Shown here: positions 54,903 through 64,000 of the stretch, in pieces
How positions within the stretch are numbered: position 1 is the first letter of the stretch
Layout of the letters: every line of letters begins with the position of its first letter
Assembly (NCBI GenBank): GCA_965223835.1
Contig: CBDCXQ010000001.1
Coordinates: 2,976,001 to 3,040,000 of the forward strand
Source: CAVYXZ01 sp965223835
GTDB lineage: Bacteria > Chloroflexota > Anaerolineae > Aggregatilineales > Phototrophicaceae
Length of the DNA stretch: 64,000 nucleotides
Direction of reading: 5' to 3'
Position numbers and translations under genes: made by a program
Notes under the pieces: generated by a model
The model's database searches: none
The model's input: only the letters and a program-made list of their open reading frames with translations
Told to the model about the DNA's origin: nothing

Positions 54903-54931
54903 ATTCTAAGCAATCTGCTCAGCGAAGTCAA
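54903..54931 (-). promoter_or_regulatory. Sigma-70 promoter of the arg operon
   Basis: TTGACT (54926-54931), exactly 17 bases, TAGAAT (54903-54908). The predicted start is near 54896, giving a leader of about 190 bases before argC. I see no obvious ArgR box of the E. coli kind beside it. Confidence 0.8.
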
Positions 54932-55060
54932 CTAACTGGCGCGATCTTGTGCATTTTTGCATTATTTTTGTACGAATTGCCCAGTAAATATCGGCTACCA
55001 GTACTAGAGTAGGCTGGATACCTAACAAATTTCATATTACAATAAAGTTATATAAAAAAT

Positions 55061-55825
55061 ATGAAGAAGGTAGTGGATAAAACGATGAGCATCAGTGGCG
55101 ATCTGCCCGCCCTCAACCGCCAGCTTGAAAACTACCAGCAGGAATTGCAGCATTTGATTAAGCCCCGTCAGATCAAACAGATTGAAAAGGATCTGCAATT
55201 CCTCTATGATGAAATTTGCTCTGTTTACCCCAAAGCTCGGCCAGACCATCGGGTTGATCTGAGCGTTACACTGGAATTCCGCAACCGCTTGCTGGCACAA
55301 TTCATCGTATACGCCCAAAACACGACCAAACAGGCCCAGAAATTGACTGGCAAGAAACGCCAGGCGGCGCAGGCTCGTCAGCTTGTACGCCAGGGTCTCA
55401 CAGCGCTCACCATCATTCGGAATAAAGTTATTGCCAGCGATATTGAAGACATTGAAAACGATTTACAATCGCTGACCTTAGAACTGGATGTTGATTCCTA
55501 TAACTTTACGTCTGAACTCGAAATCCCCTACCGTTTCTATGTCCAACGGGCAATACAATATCAGAAAGGGCGGGAACGGGTACGCGCCCTTAAGGCCCTG
55601 AGTCTGGCCCTGGCTCTAAATCCCAAACTGGAAAACAATGATCGGGTTGCGGCACTGGCCTCAGTCCTGACCGGAGAATCGGAACTTTCTGGATTGCTCA
55701 CCATTGCCGACCCCTACGTACTCAAAAAGTTCATTCAAAACCTCGAACGTGCTGAGCTTGACCGGCAGGCACCTCCCGAACCAAAATCTACGATGGAAGT
55801 CATACGCTCCTGGTTTACGCAATAA
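55061..55825 (+). CDS. Hypothetical protein, 254 aa, helical
   Basis: Unrecognised. It is highly charged and predicted helical: SISGDLPALNRQLENYQQEL and IEKDLQFLYDEICSVYPKAR at the start, then KLTGKKRQAAQARQLVRQGL. The C-terminal half has TPR-like text (YVQRAIQYQKGRERVRALKA, LSLALALNPKLENNDRVAAL). The start may be ATG 55061 or ATG 55085 (MSISGDL). Neither has a strong ribosome binding site. Monocistronic, with its own terminator. Confidence 0.7.
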   Translation: MKKVVDKTMSISGDLPALNRQLENYQQELQHLIKPRQIKQIEKDLQFLYDEICSVYPKARPDHRVDLSVTLEFRNRLLAQFIVYAQNTTKQAQKLTGKKRQAAQARQLVRQGLTALTIIRNKVIASDIEDIENDLQSLTLELDVDSYNFTSELEIPYRFYVQRAIQYQKGRERVRALKALSLALALNPKLENNDRVAALASVLTGESELSGLLTIADPYVLKKFIQNLERAELDRQAPPEPKSTMEVIRSWFTQ

Positions 55826-55832
55826 ATTCTTG

Positions 55833-55864
55833 AGGCTGGCCCCACGACCAGCCTTTTTGTTTTT
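55833..55864 (+). terminator. Intrinsic terminator after the 55.1 kb gene
   Basis: AGGCTGG-CCCCACGA-CCAGCCT, a perfect 7-bp stem, then TTTTTGTTTTT. Confidence 0.85.
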
Positions 55865-56046
55865 ACTGAAGCAAGTAGAAACTGATAAACACAAATCAGG
55901 TGTTACATATACATTCCGCTTCCCTTACCCCTCCAGCTTGAAGCATTTGGCTAACACAATGTACATAACTGTCTATCAGCCCGACTTGCTGAAATACTCA
56001 TAATGAGCGTTTTGTGATGGCGGTGTCTAAAAACATTTACGCTTGC

Positions 56047-56075
56047 TTGACGCAATAATGCACTGGCAGTAAGAT
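56047..56075 (+). promoter_or_regulatory. Sigma-70 promoter for the Gld-like operon
   Basis: TTGACG (56047-56052), 17 bases, TAAGAT (56070-56075), predicted start near 56082. The rest of the 55.87-56.04 kb gap shows no gene or repeat. Confidence 0.7.
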
Positions 56076-56105
56076 TCAATCGTGCATTAATGCTGTAAGC
56101 GGACC

Positions 56106-57020
56106 ATGATCGAAGTCAAAAATCTAACCAAAGTATTCGCAACCCACCGGGCGGTTGATGCCATCAGCTTTGAGGCGCATCAGGGTGAGGTTGTTGGTTT
56201 TCTGGGACCCAATGGTGCCGGCAAAACCACTACAATGCGGATGTTAACCGGCTTTATCCCTCCCACCAGTGGCGAAGCCCGAGTCGCCGGGTTCGATGTA
56301 TTAAGCGAATCGCTTGAGGTCCGCAAACGGGTCGGTTATCTACCCGAAACGGTCCCAGTTTATCCTGACATGACCGTTTATGGGTACATCAAATTCTGGG
56401 CTGAGTTACGCGGTGTCAGGCGGTCACGCCGCCGGGTTGAAGAAGTGATTGAACTCGTGCAACTTACCGACCGAAAACGCAGTTTGATTCGTAACATCTC
56501 TAAAGGGATGCGCCAGCGGCTAGGGCTAGCCCAGGCCATTGTCCACAATCCTGAAGTCATCATTCTCGATGAACCGACCATTGGCATTGATCCGCAGCAG
56601 GTTATCGAAGTGCGGGAGAGTGTGCGGGCACTGGGGGCCGATCATACCGTACTGTTTAGCACGCATATCCTTTCAGAGGCCGAGCAAGTCTGTGATCGAG
56701 TACTAATAATCAATCAGGGACGTCTGGTTGCTGAAGGTGCTCCGACCAGTTTGCGCCAGAAACTCCAGCCAGATGCCCATCTATTTGTGATGATTGGTGG
56801 AGTTGAGGCTGACGCGGCCCGGCAGTTCTTGCTCACAATCCCTGGAGTCGAGGCAGTTGAGGACCAGGGAGAAGGATTTAATCTGAGGGTCCAACCCAGC
56901 GCCGCCGACCTTCGGGCAAGCATCTCCACCGCCATTCATCAGGCGGGTTATCAATTATTGGAGTTTCGTCCGGTTGCCATGACGCTGGAAGACATCTTTC
57001 TCGACATCGTTGGAAGGTAG
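56106..57020 (+). CDS. ABC transporter ATP-binding protein (GldA-like)
   Basis: Nucleotide-binding subunit of an ABC-2 type transporter. 304 residues. Walker A at about 34-42 (GPNGAGKTT), signature ISKGMRQRLGLAQ, Walker B VIILDEPTIGID, and the H-loop FSTHILSEAEQ. The C-terminal domain (about 215-304) is the extension of this subfamily. The four genes that follow overlap or abut, giving the order ATPase, permease, GldG-like, DUF4340, as in the Gld-type systems. Transport substrate unknown. Confidence 0.9.
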   Translation: MIEVKNLTKVFATHRAVDAISFEAHQGEVVGFLGPNGAGKTTTMRMLTGFIPPTSGEARVAGFDVLSESLEVRKRVGYLPETVPVYPDMTVYGYIKFWAELRGVRRSRRRVEEVIELVQLTDRKRSLIRNISKGMRQRLGLAQAIVHNPEVIILDEPTIGIDPQQVIEVRESVRALGADHTVLFSTHILSEAEQVCDRVLIINQGRLVAEGAPTSLRQKLQPDAHLFVMIGGVEADAARQFLLTIPGVEAVEDQGEGFNLRVQPSAADLRASISTAIHQAGYQLLEFRPVAMTLEDIFLDIVGR

Positions 57021-57024
57021 CAAA

Positions 57025-57753
57025 ATGCGCGGAACGTGGATTATTTTTCAGCGGGAGGTCGGCCAGTATTTTGTCTCACCGGTCGCCTATATTATTGCCG
57101 CCACTTTTCTGTTCATTACTGGATTTCTATTTAATAACGATCTGGTAACAAGTGTGACGGTTAAACCGGCCTCACCAGCAATTGTCCCGGCCTTCCTCTC
57201 ATTTGCACTGGTTTTTTTCGCGCCCATTTTGACTATGCGGATGCTGGCTGAAGAAAGTCGTGAAGGCACATTGGAATTGTTGCTCACGGCCCCGGTTAAG
57301 GATAGCGACATCGTGTTTGGCAAATTTCTGGGCGCATGGTTCTATTACTCCCTATTGTTGGCACTCACCCTGGTCTACCAGATCATTCTCGTAAACATCA
57401 CCGAACCTGATCTCGGTCACGCTATCAGCGCCTATATTGGCATCTGGCTCTATGGTGGCGCAACATTGGCAGTGGGACTTTTATTTTCGGCTTTAACCGA
57501 AAATCAAGTGGTGGCGGCTTTTTTGAGTATCGCAGCCCTGCTTGTGTTGTATCTTGGTGGATTGGCCGGACAGATCGTTGCCAACATTGACCTGGCCCGA
57601 TTTATTAACTCGTTAACCCTGCAAGGCCATTTCGTGAGTTCATTTGCTTTTGGCCTCATCCGCGCCGAGGATGTTGCCTATTACGCTGGAATGATGGCAA
57701 TCGTCTTGTTCATTACGATTCGGGTTGTCGAGGCCCACCGGTGGCGGGCATGA
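57025..57753 (+). CDS. ABC-2 permease (GldF-like)
   Basis: 242 residues with six membrane helices (about 16-37, 50-70, 98-120, 134-160, 168-188, 218-238). It keeps the family's EAATRE-like region as RMLAEESREGTLELLLTAPV. It starts at ATG 57025; a frame with five extra residues is rejected because it would overlap the ATPase stop. It ends in the ATGA overlap with the next gene. Confidence 0.87.
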   Translation: MRGTWIIFQREVGQYFVSPVAYIIAATFLFITGFLFNNDLVTSVTVKPASPAIVPAFLSFALVFFAPILTMRMLAEESREGTLELLLTAPVKDSDIVFGKFLGAWFYYSLLLALTLVYQIILVNITEPDLGHAISAYIGIWLYGGATLAVGLLFSALTENQVVAAFLSIAALLVLYLGGLAGQIVANIDLARFINSLTLQGHFVSSFAFGLIRAEDVAYYAGMMAIVLFITIRVVEAHRWRA

Positions 57754-59387
57754 AACCAGAAACCGCGATTGTTATCACGCGTCGCCAATTTGGTCAGTGG
57801 GCCAGCTATATCGCTGGCGTTACCCTATTGTTGGGAATCCTGGGGCTGCTCTGGCAAACTGGATTCACACCGATCATTATTGGGCTGATCGCCATTGGCA
57901 TCATCAGTATCCTTTTATGGGCCATGATCGCGCCCCGTGACTTCAGGGATTTTGTTACCGGACGGCAGGTGCGCTATGGCACCATGGCGGTATTTTCCAG
58001 CTTGCTGATTATCGGCATCGTGGTAACAGCTTACATCTTATTACAACGCGCCGCGCTTACACTCGACATGACGGAAGGGCGACGCTTTAGCCTCAGCGAT
58101 GAAACACTCGAAGTCCTGGCGCGCATCGACCGCGATATTCGCATTACCGGCTTTTATGATACGACTGCCATCCAATTACGGGAAACGGATGACCAGTTTT
58201 TTCGCTTGTATGAAACTGCTACTGAAGGTCGAATCACGCGCCGCTATATTGATCCGAACGAAGAACCTGCTCTGGCCCAGCGGTTTAATGCCTTCCGCAA
58301 TGGTGACGTATTTCTCTCATTTCTGGATGAAGCTGGCGAGGTTGATTTCAGTAGCCTGGCTCCAGTCCCACGCCAGCCTGATGGTGCCCAGGAACGCGAG
58401 ATGACAACGGCAATTCTGCGCCTGCTGAACACCAGTTCGATAAAAGTCTATTTTGAAGTCGGCCTTAGCGAACTCGACCCGCAGGATACCAGTCAACAGG
58501 GTCTGTCAGGCATTCATCTGGGTATGCAGCAAAATGGTCTGATTACCGATGCGCTCAATTTATCAGCGTTGGCGGCGGCACGACGGCCCATACCTGATGA
58601 TGCCAATGCAGTGATTATGGCCCGGCCCACCAGCGTGCTACGCCCAGAAGAGATCGCGGTATTAGATGATTACCTCCAACGGGGTGGTGGTCTACTCATT
58701 TTGGCCGATGCCTTATTCAATGAAGATGCCTTTTTATCCGGCGACACGGCCTTCAACCGTTACTTGTGGGATAATTTCGGCATCAGCGCCTTAGATGCAG
58801 TGATTGTGGACTATGCCGCGAATGTGAACACCCCATTGGATGTCATTGGCTTTCAGGTATATTCCAATAATGCCATCGGCGCCCGCCTCAACCCGGCGGA
58901 AGCACCGACCCTGTTTCGAATCAGCCGTGCCTTGAACATTAATGATGAACCCCCCGTCAACAATGGTCGCATTGTGGTCTCGTCGCCGGACAGCTATGGC
59001 GAAACCAACTTTCGGGCGCTGGCGGAAACCAACACTTATGAACCAGACCCGGCTGTCGATCCCCCCGGCCCACTTTCCAGCGTCGTCTGGGCCTGGAATG
59101 AGGAAACCGATGCCCGCATATTGCTGGTTGGGGACAGCGACTTTGTAACCAATGGTTTTGTTGGCGCGGCACTGGGCAATGCGGTCCTTTTTACCGATGG
59201 CCTGGCCTGGCTGACAGGCCTGAGCGAACAGGTGAATTTTAGCCCACAAGCGTTCTTTACAGCACCACCGCTCATCATGATTTCCACCCAAACTTTAGAT
59301 GCAATTGCAGCGCTCACGGTGTTTATTATGCCTGGCCTCGTGCTGGTGACCGGTCTGGCTGTCTGGCTGAGGCGCATCCGTCAATGA
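57750..59387 (+). CDS. GldG-like ABC-type auxiliary membrane protein
   Basis: 545 residues. Three N-terminal membrane helices (about 18-38, 42-63, 75-102) lead to a large extracytoplasmic domain with LSDETLEVLARIDRDIRITG, then a Rossmann-like region (ADANAVIMARPTSVLRPEEI, GGGLLILADALF). The protein ends with one more helix (about 515-538). This is the arrangement of GldG and the ABC-type uncharacterised transport family. It overlaps the permease by 4 bases and the DUF4340 gene by 4 bases. The function in a non-gliding bacterium is unknown. Confidence 0.87.
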   Translation: MKPETAIVITRRQFGQWASYIAGVTLLLGILGLLWQTGFTPIIIGLIAIGIISILLWAMIAPRDFRDFVTGRQVRYGTMAVFSSLLIIGIVVTAYILLQRAALTLDMTEGRRFSLSDETLEVLARIDRDIRITGFYDTTAIQLRETDDQFFRLYETATEGRITRRYIDPNEEPALAQRFNAFRNGDVFLSFLDEAGEVDFSSLAPVPRQPDGAQEREMTTAILRLLNTSSIKVYFEVGLSELDPQDTSQQGLSGIHLGMQQNGLITDALNLSALAAARRPIPDDANAVIMARPTSVLRPEEIAVLDDYLQRGGGLLILADALFNEDAFLSGDTAFNRYLWDNFGISALDAVIVDYAANVNTPLDVIGFQVYSNNAIGARLNPAEAPTLFRISRALNINDEPPVNNGRIVVSSPDSYGETNFRALAETNTYEPDPAVDPPGPLSSVVWAWNEETDARILLVGDSDFVTNGFVGAALGNAVLFTDGLAWLTGLSEQVNFSPQAFFTAPPLIMISTQTLDAIAALTVFIMPGLVLVTGLAVWLRRIRQ

Positions 59388-59968
59388 ATTCCCGCACAGT
59401 CAGCTTTCTTGGGGTCGTATTCGCTGGGCTGGTCATTTTCGCGGTACTTTCCGGCGACGAGACTGCTCCAACACCGCTACCCACACCTACCATCACGCCA
59501 GTTGCATCGGCTGTGCCCGCCGGCACCCTGCTGCGTGTCTTCCCTGAATTACGCGTTCTGGATATTCAAGCAGTTCGGCTCGATGATCTGACCAACGGTC
59601 GCACACTTACGCTAACACGAGACGCTGATGGCGACTGGATGTTGCCGGACATTGCGGCGGACATTGATGAAGAACAGGCCCGCAATATCGCCCGAACACT
59701 GGTGCTGTTCCCGTACGCCCGCAGCATCAATATTGTGCCTGAAACCGAATTCAGTCAGTATGGCCTGACGGAAAGTCCCCAAATGATGCTGCAAATTCTA
59801 AAAAGTGATGGAACAAGTCATACTGTCGCGGTTGGCAACCTGGTCAATTCTGAGCGAGCATACTATGTCCTGGTCGATGAACGCGACGAAATTTTCCAAG
59901 TTGAACGCGGTCCAATCGACTTTTTGAGAAATTTTGTACTTTCGCCGCCGATTCGCTTGACAAAATAG
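59384..59968 (+). CDS. DUF4340-domain protein
   Basis: 194 residues. It starts with one hydrophobic helix (about 8-22), a short Thr/Pro linker (TPLPTPTITP), and a DUF4340 domain: RVLDIQAVRLDDLTNGRTLT then RDADGDWMLPDIAADIDEEQ and YGLTESPQMMLQILKSDGTS. DUF4340 proteins commonly accompany GldG-type genes and are thought to work with them at the membrane. It is the last gene of this operon. Confidence 0.86.
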   Translation: MNSRTVSFLGVVFAGLVIFAVLSGDETAPTPLPTPTITPVASAVPAGTLLRVFPELRVLDIQAVRLDDLTNGRTLTLTRDADGDWMLPDIAADIDEEQARNIARTLVLFPYARSINIVPETEFSQYGLTESPQMMLQILKSDGTSHTVAVGNLVNSERAYYVLVDERDEIFQVERGPIDFLRNFVLSPPIRLTK

Positions 59969-59996
59969 TCAAATGCGGTTATTTTGTAATGACGCT

Positions 59997-60018
59997 TGGG
60001 TGAAAACACCCATTTCTT
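59997..60018 (+). terminator. Weak terminator after the Gld-like operon
   Basis: TGGGTG-AAAA-CACCCA, a 6-bp stem, then TTTCTTA. The T-tract is short, so efficiency may be low. Confidence 0.45.
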
Positions 60019-60178
60019 AGTCAGTGATACACAAATTCGTTGGTCAATCTGCCCCATTAATCACTGAAATTTTGCGCCATTTGTTAAATTAGGGTAATTT
60101 TTTCTAGCATCATTGGCATTTTGTGAGAGACTGCCTTGCTTGAAGTTGCTGCAAGGCTATATGTATGTGTGATAACTC

Positions 60179-61450
<1,272 letters not shown>

Positions 61451-61455
61451 TTCAC

Positions 61456-62241
61456 GTGCAGGCCGGGCAATCACGCGGCCCCTGGTTGTGGCCTCTGGTT
61501 TTAGTGTTGATCGGTGTCATCCTCTTGCTGGATAATTTTCTCCTGCTGGATGATTTTGACCCGACCTTGCTCTGGCCCTTAGTGCTGGTACTCATCGGCG
61601 CGCAGGTCCTGCTTCAGGGCGACTTCCTACCCGGAAACCACAGCAAGACATTTGGCATTACGCGGGGCAGTGTTGAAGCTGCCCTGCTTGAAATTAATGC
61701 CGGTGAAGTGGATGTTCAACTTCGGTCTCTACAACGTGAAGGTCGTTTGATTGCCGGACAATTCGCGGCTCAATCACGCCCAGTTATGGCAGCCGCCGAT
61801 GCCAACGCGCACCTGAGACTTGATCGCGCCGCTACTCCCTGGTTTTCTTTTGCCAACTGGGAAATGGGCCTGGCGCGCGATCTCCCCTGGCAGATTTACA
61901 TCAGCACCCACCTCGGACAAGTTCAGTTGGATATGTCGTCAACGATTGTGGAAAATCTGGTTGTCGGCACTGGCTTCGGCGATATTCGCCTTATATGTCC
62001 TTATGAATGCCTGGGCACCATCCACCTACAATCGGCGCTGGGTAGCATCCAATTGGTAACACCACATGGCTATCATGTGACCGTCATCGCACCGCAAGGC
62101 CGCTTCTTCGGTGTCCACGTGGATCCAGAACGTTACGAGGAAATTGAACCTGGCGTTTATCATGCACATGATCCAGATCCCACCGCCCCACAGTTTGAGG
62201 TCCATATTGGTGGCACCTTTGGCGATGCCTACTTAGCGTGA
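61456..62241 (+). CDS. LiaF-like membrane protein
   Basis: 261 residues. Two adjacent membrane helices at the N-terminus (LWPLVLVLIGVILLLDNFLL and LLWPLVLVLIGAQVLLQG) resemble the LiaF/DUF5668 type. A beta-rich C-terminal domain follows, from about 75: EAALLEINAGEVDVQLRSLQ, then VENLVVGTGFGDIRLICP and GSIQLVTPHGYHV. Such proteins act in envelope-stress sensing. GTG 61456 follows GAGGAGTAATTCAC, a strong binding site that overlaps the end of the sigma gene, so the two are coupled. Confidence 0.82.
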   Translation: MQAGQSRGPWLWPLVLVLIGVILLLDNFLLLDDFDPTLLWPLVLVLIGAQVLLQGDFLPGNHSKTFGITRGSVEAALLEINAGEVDVQLRSLQREGRLIAGQFAAQSRPVMAAADANAHLRLDRAATPWFSFANWEMGLARDLPWQIYISTHLGQVQLDMSSTIVENLVVGTGFGDIRLICPYECLGTIHLQSALGSIQLVTPHGYHVTVIAPQGRFFGVHVDPERYEEIEPGVYHAHDPDPTAPQFEVHIGGTFGDAYLA

Positions 62242-62250
62242 GGTTCAGGC

Positions 62251-62799
62251 ATGGCAACGACGCTACTATTCCGTGACGGCCTCAAAAGTGATCTGCCTGC
62301 TTGCCTGGAGCTTGACCACAGTTATGAAACAGAATATGTCTGGCAGATGCGTCTGCACAGCGAAGGTGATCAACAACAGATCGCCTTCCAGCGTGAGCGC
62401 CTGCCCCGAATGCTAGCTGCGATCTGGCCGATCAACGAACAACGTTTACAATTGGCTCTGGCCCCGGAACAATGTTTTCTGATTGTTGAAGACCGCGACA
62501 ATCACGAAATCCTCGGCTACCTTACCATGCGGCCAGATCCCGTCTACCGAGTCGCTCGATTGCAGGATGTTGTTGTCGACCGCGACTTGCGCCGCCAGAA
62601 AATCGGCACCCGCTTGTTGAATGTTGCGCGAAAATGGGCCAGCCAACAGCAACTCAACTTAATTACAGCAGAGCTACAGACCCAGAATTACCCTGGCATC
62701 TTGTTTTGTCAAGCGTCGGGACTTACATTCTGTGGCTTCAATGACCATTACTTCCCTAATCAGGACATCGCTGTATTTTTTACTGAAACCCTTCGTTGA
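62251..62799 (+). CDS. GNAT-family N-acetyltransferase
   Basis: 182 residues with the acetyl-CoA fold: FRDGLKSDLPACLELDHSYE, then LIVEDRDNHEILGYLTMR, and LQDVVVDRDLRRQKIGTRLL with the pyrophosphate-binding loop. The end has GILFCQASGLTFCGFNDHYF, the C-terminal strand pair. The substrate is not readable. ATG 62251 lies 9 bases after the LiaF-like stop, with GAGGTTCAGGC before it. Confidence 0.85.
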   Translation: MATTLLFRDGLKSDLPACLELDHSYETEYVWQMRLHSEGDQQQIAFQRERLPRMLAAIWPINEQRLQLALAPEQCFLIVEDRDNHEILGYLTMRPDPVYRVARLQDVVVDRDLRRQKIGTRLLNVARKWASQQQLNLITAELQTQNYPGILFCQASGLTFCGFNDHYFPNQDIAVFFTETLR

Positions 62800-62805
62800 A
62801 TCATT

Positions 62806-64000
62806 ATGGATGTCTTCCTCAACGCTTTCCTGGCACTTGTCAATGAAACCCTAACCGCTGCGATTGTTATCATCGCGGCGTCGTTGCTGTTGTACAATTT
62901 CACCCGAAATCGACGCGACCGAGTTGCCCGCAGTTCGGCAGTGGTTCTGGCCTGCGTGACAATCGCCTATACTGCCGATGTATTCATTGCCCTGGGTCCA
63001 AGTCTGAGCGTATGGGCGAATACACTCCGATTGCAATGGCTGGGTATCGCGTTGGTTCCAGTCGCGCTGTTTCATCTGTCGGATGCGCTGCTGGCGACGA
63101 CCGGCCTTCCTTCACGCGGTCGCCGCCGCCGGGTCATTCGCATCCTTTATTCGATTGGCATTGTATTCTTTATCGCCGCGACGCTGACCAACATTCTGAT
63201 TGAGCCGATCGTGCAATCCAACGTCGTTAGCCTGCGACCTGGACCGCTCTTTCCGGTCTACATGCTCTATTTCTTGCTGGCAACCATCATTGCCTTAATC
63301 AATGTACAGCGCGCCCGCCAACGTTGTCTCACCCGCGACACCCGCCGCCGGATGGGTTATCTGCAAATCGCGATGCTCACACCGGTGCTGGGGATTTTCC
63401 CCTATTCGGTGCTACTGGGTCCTGGGGAAGAGTTCACGTTTGTCGCATTGCTCACGGTAAACGTGTCCAATATTATTGTCATCCTGATGCTATTGTTTTT
63501 GGCCTATCCTCTATCATTTTTTGGCTCCAGCATTCCAGATCGAGTAGTCAAAACGGAACTGCTTCGCTTTATATTGCGGGGACCCGCAACCGCCATGCTA
63601 GCGCTGGCAGTTATCATTTTCACAGTGCCAGCAACCGGTGTACTCGGCCTTCCCGGCCAGGTTTTTATGCCCTTTGCAGTGGTGGCAGTAGTGCTCCTGT
63701 GGCAATGGGTAATCGCGCTAAGCCTCCCCTGGCTGGAGACATGGTTAATTTATTCCGATGAAGACGATGACCAGCTCAACAAGCTGCAAAACCTCAGCGA
63801 CCAGTTATTGACACGCAACGATTTGCTCCAGCTGATGGAGGCAATCCTGGCGGCAAGTTGTGACTATCTGCGGGTGAACACGGCGTTCGTGGTGTCGTTA
63901 ATCCAAAGTAAACCAGAATTGATCGCTACTATTGGCCCGACACTGCCGACTTTGTCATTACTCGAAGATGAGCAACAGGAACTGCGCCAATCAATGCAGG
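62806..64000 (+). CDS. Membrane sensor protein, partial (7TM-type N-terminus, GAF-like start)
   Basis: Open from ATG 62806 to the window end, 398 codons visible. The first about 290 residues hold eight or so hydrophobic helices (LTAAIVIIAASLLLYNF, TLRLQWLGIALVPVALFHLS, ILYSIGIVFFIAATL, MLYFLLATIIALINV, and others), like the N-terminal sensing module of many histidine kinases. A soluble part follows: QLLTRNDLLQLMEAILAASC then DYLRVNTAFVVSLI, which has the text of a GAF domain. A kinase end is likely but lies beyond the window. ATG 62806 overlaps the GNAT stop region by spacing of 6 bases. Confidence 0.8.
   Translation, partial: MDVFLNAFLALVNETLTAAIVIIAASLLLYNFTRNRRDRVARSSAVVLACVTIAYTADVFIALGPSLSVWANTLRLQWLGIALVPVALFHLSDALLATTGLPSRGRRRRVIRILYSIGIVFFIAATLTNILIEPIVQSNVVSLRPGPLFPVYMLYFLLATIIALINVQRARQRCLTRDTRRRMGYLQIAMLTPVLGIFPYSVLLGPGEEFTFVALLTVNVSNIIVILMLLFLAYPLSFFGSSIPDRVVKTELLRFILRGPATAMLALAVIIFTVPATGVLGLPGQVFMPFAVVAVVLLWQWVIALSLPWLETWLIYSDEDDDQLNKLQNLSDQLLTRNDLLQLMEAILAASCDYLRVNTAFVVSLIQSKPELIATIGPTLPTLSLLEDEQQELRQSMQ

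Overview
The window looks like chromosomal DNA of a free-living bacterium, most likely a Chloroflexota (Anaerolineae-like) lineage. This is an inference, not a database result. It rests on the gene mix: PucR-type regulators, TPR membrane proteins, PIN-like/DUF433 and Uma2 genes, an IleRS with a G-S-H-H signature, a group-III-type phosphofructokinase and a large stand-alone GltB. Base composition is near half GC, start codons include GTG and TTG, and several promoters have near-consensus sigma-70 boxes with 17-base spacing. I see no rRNA, tRNA, CRISPR array, prophage or insertion sequence.

Layout. 1-342: rnpA (partial) and rpmH on the minus strand. 0.57-3.05 kb: three hypothetical plus-strand genes. 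3.04-5.87 kb (minus): LCP protein, phosphofructokinase, lipoprotein. 6.0-15.8 kb: small membrane protein, PucR regulator, glutamate synthase large subunit, AlkB-type oxygenase, PspC protein and a second, convergent PucR regulator. 15.9-25.3 kb (minus): a tight run of two GNAT proteins, AlaX editing protein, a hypothetical, three paralogous TPR membrane proteins, two anchored proteins, then ileS behind a structured leader. 25.3-30 kb (plus): GT-C-like membrane protein, TPR protein, UroD-like protein, RsmD, degenerate ImmA/IrrE-like protein. 30-32.5 kb (minus): CCA-adding-type enzyme, Hpt, FHA protein. 32.5-40.8 kb (plus): uridine-kinase family protein, GH116 glycosidase, Hsp70-like protein with a HEAT-repeat partner, DUF4349 lipoprotein. 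40.9-54.9 kb (minus): an arginine/carbamoyl-phosphate block (argC-argB-argD-argJ-carA and a detached carB) split by accessory genes. 55-64 kb (plus): hypothetical, Gld-like ABC system, housekeeping-type sigma factor, LiaF-like protein, GNAT, and the start of a membrane sensor protein.

The strongest new observation is upstream of argC. A near-consensus promoter is followed by a 32-codon leader ORF carrying six arginine codons within seven. Next come an antiterminator segment and an intrinsic terminator that compete for the same strand, and then argC. This is the full architecture of ribosome-mediated transcription attenuation by arginine, which would control argCBDJ-carA. The ileS leader also contains a short ORF with a strong ribosome binding site, three Ile codons in 21 and a 9-bp inverted repeat, suggesting leader-peptide control there too.

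The interval around carA-carB seems to be a site of gene gain and decay. A HepT toxin gene is cut by an in-frame TAA just before its active-site motif, and a PPOX-family gene by an in-frame TGA. The HepT/MNT pair lies between two copies of a 23-base direct repeat, one of which is the end of carB. An esterase with two hydrolase domains has lost the nucleophilic serine of its first domain.
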